Shown here one piece after another: positions 57,988 to 64,000 of a stretch of DNA of 64,000 bases. Below the pieces are notes generated by a model, which saw nothing but the letters and a program-made list of their open reading frames with translations, was not told the origin of the DNA and did not search any database. The stretch is from Ottelia alismoides (lineage: Eukaryota; Streptophyta; Magnoliopsida; Alismatales; Hydrocharitaceae), in contig JAZKJV010010617.1 in NCBI GenBank assembly GCA_037367405.1, positions 999,375-1,063,374 on the forward strand, in the 5' to 3' direction. Numbering within the stretch: position 1 is the first letter of the stretch; the number at the start of each line of letters is the position of its first letter. The translations under genes and the position numbers were made by a program.

Positions 57988-58629
57988 TATAAAAAATTAT
58001 TAAAAATTCTATAAAAATTCAAAAAATGCAAACTCTTTTTCTGTAGCTTAGTTTTTGTATATATTTTTTTATAAATATTGTCTCCATATTTTTATAGGCT
58101 AATTATATATTTTTAATTGGCCTTTCAAGTCTGGCTGCACATTAACCCACTGTTTTCCTCTTTCTCCATTTTTAGAAAATCAAATAAAAATTATAGAATT
58201 CCCATAAAATTACCAAAAACACTTAAAAATATAAAAAACACAAAAACAATTTTATTTCATTTTTTTGAGCATTTTTGAGTGTTGAAATAAATTGTTGAAT
58301 CTCTTTTTTATACATTTTCTTACATAATTAAAAACACAAAAAAAATTTAAAAAAATTTAAAATCCACCAAAAATATTTTCTTCATTTTTTATCGTCTTGA
58401 CTACTTCGTAGGTCGTAAGGCCAACCCGTGCTCCTTGAGTCCGTCCCTGGTCGCTATACCGGGTTAATAAAATAGCGAGGACCGTTGTTTGATTTTATTG
58501 ATTTATGCTTCGATTTGGTGGTTCCTAATTTTTTCTTGATTGACCGATTCTCCGAGATCCAGGTCGCAACGACCCTAGATTGATATCTACCTTACCTAGA
58601 TTTAGGGAAGAATTTTCCAGTCATCAGAA

Positions 58630-58647
58630 TGGCGCCGTTGCCGGGGA
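58630..58647 (+). other. Primer-binding site, tRNA-Asp, intact
   Basis: TGGCGCCGTTGCCGGGGA, exactly the expected complement of the plant tRNA-Asp 3' end and the best preserved of the three in the window. Confidence 0.9.
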
Positions 58648-60012
58648 GCACGACTTAGTAGTCCTTTTCGATTTTTCGCAATTTTCTTTTCTACGTCTTT
58701 TCTGTAGATATTTGTAGATATATTTTTTATCTGATTTATTTACATATATTTCTGGACTAACACACTTCTATTTCTATTTCTTGCGAGGGCCCGAGGACCA
58801 AGGCGGCTTTTTCAGAAGCTAAAGCAACCGCGAGATTCGGAGGCGACTCTCTTCTTTATGGAGCCGTAGGAGAGCGCGGGGAGGAGAACCGAAGTGTGGG
58901 ACCCGTAGAATAGCCGTGAAATAACCGTAATTTAGATTAGATTAGTTTAGTTTTATTTTTTGCAAACCATTAATTTGTAATAATACAGGGACTCAAACTG
59001 AGACTGTGGTGACTTATCGGGGTCTGTTTCGCCGAGCACCGGTGTTCTCGGGGGACCTCACCGCGGTTTTCGCCGGTTCTACTTTTTCGTCACATTTATT
59101 TCACTATTTATCTGATTTACGTTGTTTTGGCCTTAGCTTAGGATTTTTACTGATTGTGACGTAATTGATTAGGATCCAAACACCTATTTATCTGCCTGTT
59201 CCCATAGATCGATAATTGGACCTAATTAATTAAATCACAAGAAAAAGTTAGATTATTTAGGCTCTAGTCCACGTGCCTTGAGGAATCACATACAATGCGT
59301 GCAGGATCCGTTGTGGCGGACACCGAGTGGCTTCCAAGATAGGACTCTGGACTTAGGCTTAAGTACCCGGCTACTGTGCTTACGTGTAGAAATTGCTTCG
59401 TCTTGCGCTGGATTCTCGTGCATCATATAGGTAGTTTTATTTCAGTCTTTATTTTATGCATAGATCAATTTGCATGTAGACTGCTGGAGTCAAGTACGCC
59501 TTCTACCTCGTACATGCATCATTGATTTTATCGCGCATCGGCTTTTTCATCTTCTCCCCCTGGTTTTTGGACTTAAATAATCAGGAAAACCGAAAAATTC
59601 GTTAGGCGTTGTTTGCTTGAAAAAAACATAAAAAACAAAAACTATAAAATTGGGACTGCTAAACACACTTGACCCTAAAAGATATCTCATTTAAAAATCT
59701 GTCTTGGGGAAAGCAACCCCCTTATTGTCTGGTTTGATTGAGCGAGAGAGCGACCCGCACACAAGGCTAGTGCTATATCCGATCCCCGATCAGACTACCG
59801 GCCTTTTATACGAGACAGTCTGGTTGGTGGATTGGATTCCTATCAGCTCGCGTAATCGCTTTGAAATCCTGACTTTCTCACCTAAATAAAATTGACAAGA
59901 TAATTGATCGAGCTCTTACGGTCTTCAGCTCAACGTGGAGTAGGTGAACCCAGGTTTTGTTTTCTCATCTTGTGTGTTTCCAGATCTCATCTGCCCGACT
60001 CGCCAGATCAAG
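58648..60012 (+). other. Third Athila copy, 5' leader
   Basis: An uninterrupted leader. It provides the empty-site sequence (CGCCGAGCACCGGTGTTCTC near 59030-59050) that proves the inner insertion at 17509/41782. Confidence 0.75.
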
Positions 60013-62690
60013 ATGATGGGCAGGAGGTCTCTTAGGCAGGGCAGCACCGCTTTTCAACACTCCAGCCCGTTTATCTAGGTTGGTTTGTGAGAGCCGATAC
60101 CCGCTCTCCGAACCCGAGTTCGATTCCGCCCTGTTCCCCCTTGACCCCCCTTCTTCCAGTCTTGAGATATCGGTGCAAGATGCGAGACAACAGACAGTTG
60201 ATTTATCAGCACCTGAGTTTGGGTCTTTTGCATTTGCAGAGATGGTTGCCAGCATCAAGGAGCGTACTGAGGGTTAGAGGACAGGGACGACCACTTACGT
60301 TATGGACCAGGGTGCGATCAACACCACCATGTTAACTTCCCTCAAGACCATGCAGAGACATATACATGATCAGGGAGCTTTCATGGTGGAGATGAGGAGA
60401 GAGATGGAGTGGCTGAGGACCGCACGAGAGGAGCCGTGAGCTGAGGGACGGTGAGGCCCAGATTAGACAGATGAGCCAGACCTGTCGGCCGAGCCGCCGA
60501 GACCGATGTGGGAGTTGCACAACCCCGGATCGACACTGACACACCGGTGGGTGGTTCTTCCAGCGATCGTGGGGGACTTCAAGTTCCCCCCGAATACACT
60601 TCACCTTCTCCCCCGCTTCCACGGGCTTTCTACTGAGGAACCCCATCTACATCTCCAGGAGTTCTAGATGATCTGCAACACCGTACACGATCGGCAGGTG
60701 GACGAGGACACCATCAGGATGATTGCTTTTTCCTTCTCCCTCGCCGACAGTGTAGCCAACTAGCTGAAGCACTTAGGGAGATTCGTACACACCTGGGAGC
60801 AGCTTCGCACTGAGTACTTGAATAAGTACTATCCACTCGGGTGGACCAATGTAGCGAGGGCCCTGATCAGCAACTTCTCCATGCTCCCCAACGAGCAGTT
60901 TCACGAGGCATGGGAGAGGTTTCGAGAGCTCACTGACAGATGCCCGCACCACAACATCACGAAGCCGAACCTGGTTCAAAGCTTCTTCTGCGGGTTGACA
61001 CCAGAGCTGCAGGACCTGGTGAACGCTTCTTGTGGCGGTTCCTACTTCGCCAAGGATGAGGATCAGGTCTGGACTAGGGTTGAGCATTGGGCCGGGCTAG
61101 CCCGACCCGGTCCGAAACCCGACCCATGTAGCCCGACCCGAGCCCGAGCCCACAAAGAATTGGGCCGGGCTTTGGTCCTTAATTCAATCCCAAATGTATA
61201 TTCGGGCCGGGTGCGGGCCTGATAGGGCCCAGACCCGAAAGCCCGATAACCCAGCCCGATAGCTCGGCCCGTTTCAAGGGCCCAAACTGCCCGACCCATT
61301 AGTTTGACCGATTACTTATGCATATGAGTGATAATAGAATTTAGATGGATATTAAATTCTATACATATTAATTTAGTAAAGTTAACAACCATCATTGTTA
61401 TATATACCATCATGATAATAATTTACCATGTTAACAAACATATATTATAAACAATTATATTACATTGGTAATATATTTGTCATGTTTAGAGCATGTTGTT
61501 GTACATATCAAATTCGTATCATGGACATGATTCCTTAATATTATCAATGTGTAAAACATTTTGCATTTGTAAAGAATACTCATTTTTGTTGGGGATGGGT
61601 GGTGTATTTGTAAGATAAAAACAAGCTCAATATGTCCCGGAGTTTCAATTTGGGTCAGCCCTGCCCGAACCCGGCCCATAATGTTTGGGCCGGGCTTGGG
61701 CCTAGATTTTGAAAAATAAAACGGGCCTAGGCCCAATCCGTTAGCCCGTATACTAAAATGGGCTTGGGCCGGGCCAGGCCGACTCCGGCCCGGACCCGGC
61801 CCATGCTCAACCTTAGTCTGGACCATCTACAAGGAGATGGCCGAGAACAATACAGTGATGTCCCAGACCTGACTCTACACTCAGGGACTCCCCCAGCCAC
61901 AGACCATGCAGTACCAGAGGATAGCATGGGTCGATGCCGGTCCTTCCACTTCGTCCGCGACAGCCGCACAGGTCGAGTCCACAGCCGCAGACATGGGCAT
62001 CATGAGCGAGAAGTTAGATCGGATCGAGCTGATAGAGAAGAAGCAGTGCCAGGGCATCATCCAGATGGATCAGATGGCATAGATGCTGAGTGATATGAAG
62101 ACACAACTCATGTGTCTCCAGGAGGCACAAACGGCTTCTCAGCCCCGTCTTTAGTCACGAGGAGATCCGAGCAGCAGTGGTAGCTCGTCCCAGCGCTCCA
62201 TTCAGCCTAGACAGGTTCATCTTATACAGGCGGTGCCGTATCAACAGCCACAACCGTACTACTAGTCACCACCAACCCCAGAAACTCAGATAATGGTCTA
62301 CTAGCTGGATCAGCCTCTGACAGTACTCCCGCCACCCCCGTACGAGCCAGAGCCATTGATGGATGTCATTGAGATTTGGTACAACCGACCACAGCCCGGT
62401 ATCTGACGAGACCATCCCAGATTCCGCTGGTCGATCGGAGGCACCGGTTCCCAGCAGCAGCCTCCAGTTTAGGGTGGCCAGTACGACTATCAGCGAGAGC
62501 AGCACCAACAACCATCAATACCCCAGCCACAACAGTCGTCCCAGCCACAGCATTACATTCCTCGTCCCAATTAGCAGGGACAACCTTGGAGGCGAGAGCA
62601 GCCTCAGCATCAGTATCATCCACAGTTCCCCTCTCACCCGCACCAGTCGCAACAACCTCACTACTAGCGAGGCCACCCGTTAGGTTCTCA
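60013..62690 (+). pseudogene. gag: Athila gag, third copy (interrupted by hAT)
   Basis: Starts MMGRRSLRQG with an early frameshift, then SEPEFDSALFPLD, SAPEFGSFAF, and the gag core FHGLSTEEPHLHLQEF and LRTEYLNKYYPLGWTNVARA (60818-61066). It resumes after the hAT element with IYKEMAENNTVMSQT, EKLDRIELIEKKQC and the Gln/Pro-rich tail. Several stops occur (for example TAG at 62080-62082, TGA at 61870-61872). Some positions that are stops in the outer copy are sense codons here, and the reverse, showing independent decay. Confidence 0.85.
61075..61815. mobile_element. Non-autonomous hAT element
   Basis: TAGGGTTGAGCATTGGGCCG at the left end; the reverse complement of the right end is TAAGGTTGAGCATGGGCCGG. 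It is flanked by the 8-bp duplication GTCTGGAC (61067-61074, 61816-61823), as required of hAT. Removing the element and one duplication restores gag reading (DEDQVW then TIYKEM). Both ends (about 240 and 160 bp) are rich in GGGCCGGG/CCCGACCC motifs; the centre (61310-61640) is very AT-rich and non-coding. Confidence 0.9.
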
Positions 62691-62715
62691 TGGGTCGACC
62701 TATGAGAACCCCTCA

Positions 62716-63437
62716 TTGGATGATATGGCCCGTATCATGACTGAGCAGCAGGCCACTTTCCGACGAGAGATGGATGAGTTCCGCAAGGAGATGCGGGAGA
62801 TTGTGAGAGGGAAGGCTGCCATACCTGCCCAGATCGAGCCGAACCCGAACAACCTCAAGAGGAAGTCTGAGCATGTAGAGTTCACTGAGATTACCACTTC
62901 TAGCGCTTCACTTAGTGATATGTCTGCATACATGTTTGATGCTGATTTTGTTACACTTAGGAGCGGTAGAATGCCAGCAGGCGGTGCTTCATCTGAGCGA
63001 CGACCCCACGCCACTCCAGGAGCACGAGACGAGGATTGCGGTACTGAGACCGTGAGAGATGATGACAGTGGTGCTGAGGACACCATGGATGATGATCCAG
63101 CCGATGGTACTGAGGCCGTCACTTCACCAGATAGAGGAGGTGGTACTGACACCACCATTCCAGATGCTGAGCCGGAGCACGTTGTTGAGGCCGCGAGTCC
63201 AGATGGCGCGGGTGGTACTGAGGCCACCATTTCCACGTCTACTCGTCCTGTTGTTTTTCCTTCAGTGCTTGTATCTCGGGACATTTCTGCAAATAAAGGA
63301 AAGGGTTTGTTGTTTTCGGATCCACATGTGTTGATTGATGATGTTTGTGTGGATTCCGCTGTTCATGAGCATGCCAGACCCTCTCCTAGTCCTTCATCTG
63401 AGAAGGACCCTGTGATCCCCTTTCCAGAGCACTTCAT
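62716..63437 (+). pseudogene. Athila acidic repeat linker, third copy
   Basis: Counterpart of 44692-45471: LMTEQQ/IMTEQQATFRREMDEF, EPNPNNLKRKSEHVEFTEI, MFDADFVTLRSGRMPAGG, then acidic repeats with DGTEAVTSPD and GGTEATIST, ending EKDPVIPFP. A one-base deletion near 63427 shifts the frame, so the protease is reached only from a new frame. Confidence 0.7.
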
Positions 63438-64000
63438 ATGGCAAAGGCGAAGAAAATAGAAAATCAGAAAAAGAATCACCAGATAGAGTTCAGACATCAG
63501 ATGATAGATAGATTTCACATACAACTGACTCTACAGGAGGCCTTGGATCACATCCCTATACTCCAGAGATCACTCAAAGACAGGACCACAATTAGAAGGA
63601 AGATGAGGAACCATCAATCTGAGATCCATGTGCTTGCTCGTGCAACTTGTTTCGCGATTCAAAACCGTCTGCCAGACAAGAGGCCAGATGCAGGAGCCCA
63701 ATATGTCAGATGCCACATCCATGAGCAGAGGTTTGACTGCACTCTATTAGACAACGGTTCTTCCATCAACCTACTTACGGCAACCCTTCTCGATTGCTTC
63801 GAGTTGGGCCTTCTACGAGAGAGCAGGACGTTCCTTCATTTTGCTGATCGATTTGTCAAGAGGTCGAAGGGATTGATGAAGGACGTTGTCGTCATGATTC
63901 AAGGCCTAAAATTCCCCATAGACTTCGTTGTGTTGGACATGGAGATCCCTAAGTCAGTGACCAATAGCCCCATCATTTTAGGACGCCTGTTCTTGTCCAA
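63438..64000 (+). pseudogene. pol: Athila protease, third copy, cut by window end
   Basis: Open without a stop from the ATG at 63438 to the end of the window. It reads MAKAKKIENQKKNHQIEF, then RCHIHEQRFDCTLLDNGSS with the D-N-G triad at 63750-63758, FADRFVKRSKGLMKDVVVMI, FPIDFVVLDMEIPKS and IILGRLFLS. The ATG is probably just an internal Met of the Gag-Pro protein; the block is separated from the linker by a frameshift. RT and integrase should follow outside the window. Confidence 0.8.

Larger units (their letters stand above)
13804..58626 (+). mobile_element. Outer Athila-lineage Ty3/gypsy element (interrupted)
   Basis: This element is LTR 13804-17095, leader 17096-17509, then after the inner element internal region 41787-51421, and LTR 51422-58626. 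The leader halves join without a gap when the inner element is removed: left ...CCGAGCACC, right GCACC then AGTGTG..., matching the uninterrupted leader at 59030-59050. Gag, protease, RT/RNase H and integrase are all of Athila type but contain stops and frameshifts. The sequence left of the first LTR is AATAT (13799-13803). Since LTR 51422-58626 is followed by another internal region, the true right end of this tandem element lies outside the window. Confidence 0.85.
51422..58626 (+). repeat. Outer Athila LTR shared by two internal regions (LTR-d)
   Basis: Begins TGATGAATTCCCATTCATCA and ends ...CAGTCATCA, 3 bases before a primer site. After removing the solo copia LTR and the MULE with their duplications it is about 3.34 kb, the same as the other three LTRs. 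It follows a polypurine tract (so is a 3' LTR) and precedes a primer site (so is also a 5' LTR). Confidence 0.88.

Overview
This window reads as repeat-dense heterochromatin of a flowering plant. The evidence is the element set: Athila-lineage Ty3/gypsy retrotransposons with a tRNA-Asp type primer site, a Ty1/copia element with the plant initiator-Met primer site, a Helitron, Mutator-like and hAT DNA transposons, and a plant mobile domain (PMD) gene. I cannot name the species. I see no convincing single-copy host gene. Nearly all coding sequence belongs to transposable elements, and most of it is broken.

Layout. 1-2261: AT-rich sequence with a decayed copia LTR end (336-723). 2262-6690: a Mutator-like transposon with terminal inverted repeats of about 107 bp and an imperfect 9-bp target duplication. 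It carries its own TATA box, a broken PMD gene and a small intact P/S/T-rich gene, but no recognisable transposase. 7867-9924: a Helitron on the minus strand. 9948-13681: seven relatives of one foldback (hairpin) family, six of them consecutive and mostly bounded by CA or TA microsatellites, plus an unrelated inverted-repeat MITE.

13804 to the end is a nest of Athila elements. The outer element runs LTR 13804-17095, leader 17096-17509, internal region 41787-51421, LTR 51422-58626. An inner Athila (17510-41781, target duplication GCACC) sits in its leader. A copia element (23729-34318, minus strand, target duplication TAGAG) sits in the reverse transcriptase of the inner Athila. The 3' LTR of the outer element holds a 2.5-kb solo copia LTR (53218-55749, duplication GTTCG) and a GC-rich Mutator-like element (56667-57987, duplication TATAAAAA). 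That same LTR is followed by a second primer site and a third Athila internal region (58627 to the window end), so the outer Athila is a tandem element sharing LTRs. A 741-bp hAT element (61075-61815, duplication GTCTGGAC) interrupts the gag of this third copy.

By-eye LTR comparison gives an age order that agrees with the nesting: the outer LTR pair differs most, the inner pair less, and the copia pair least. The copia element is odd because its LTRs are young while its interior is wrecked. The least explained structures are the microsatellite-bounded hairpin cluster, repeated stem-loops with polypurine tails in the Athila 3' region, and an acidic repeat domain between Athila gag and protease. 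All alignments were made by eye.
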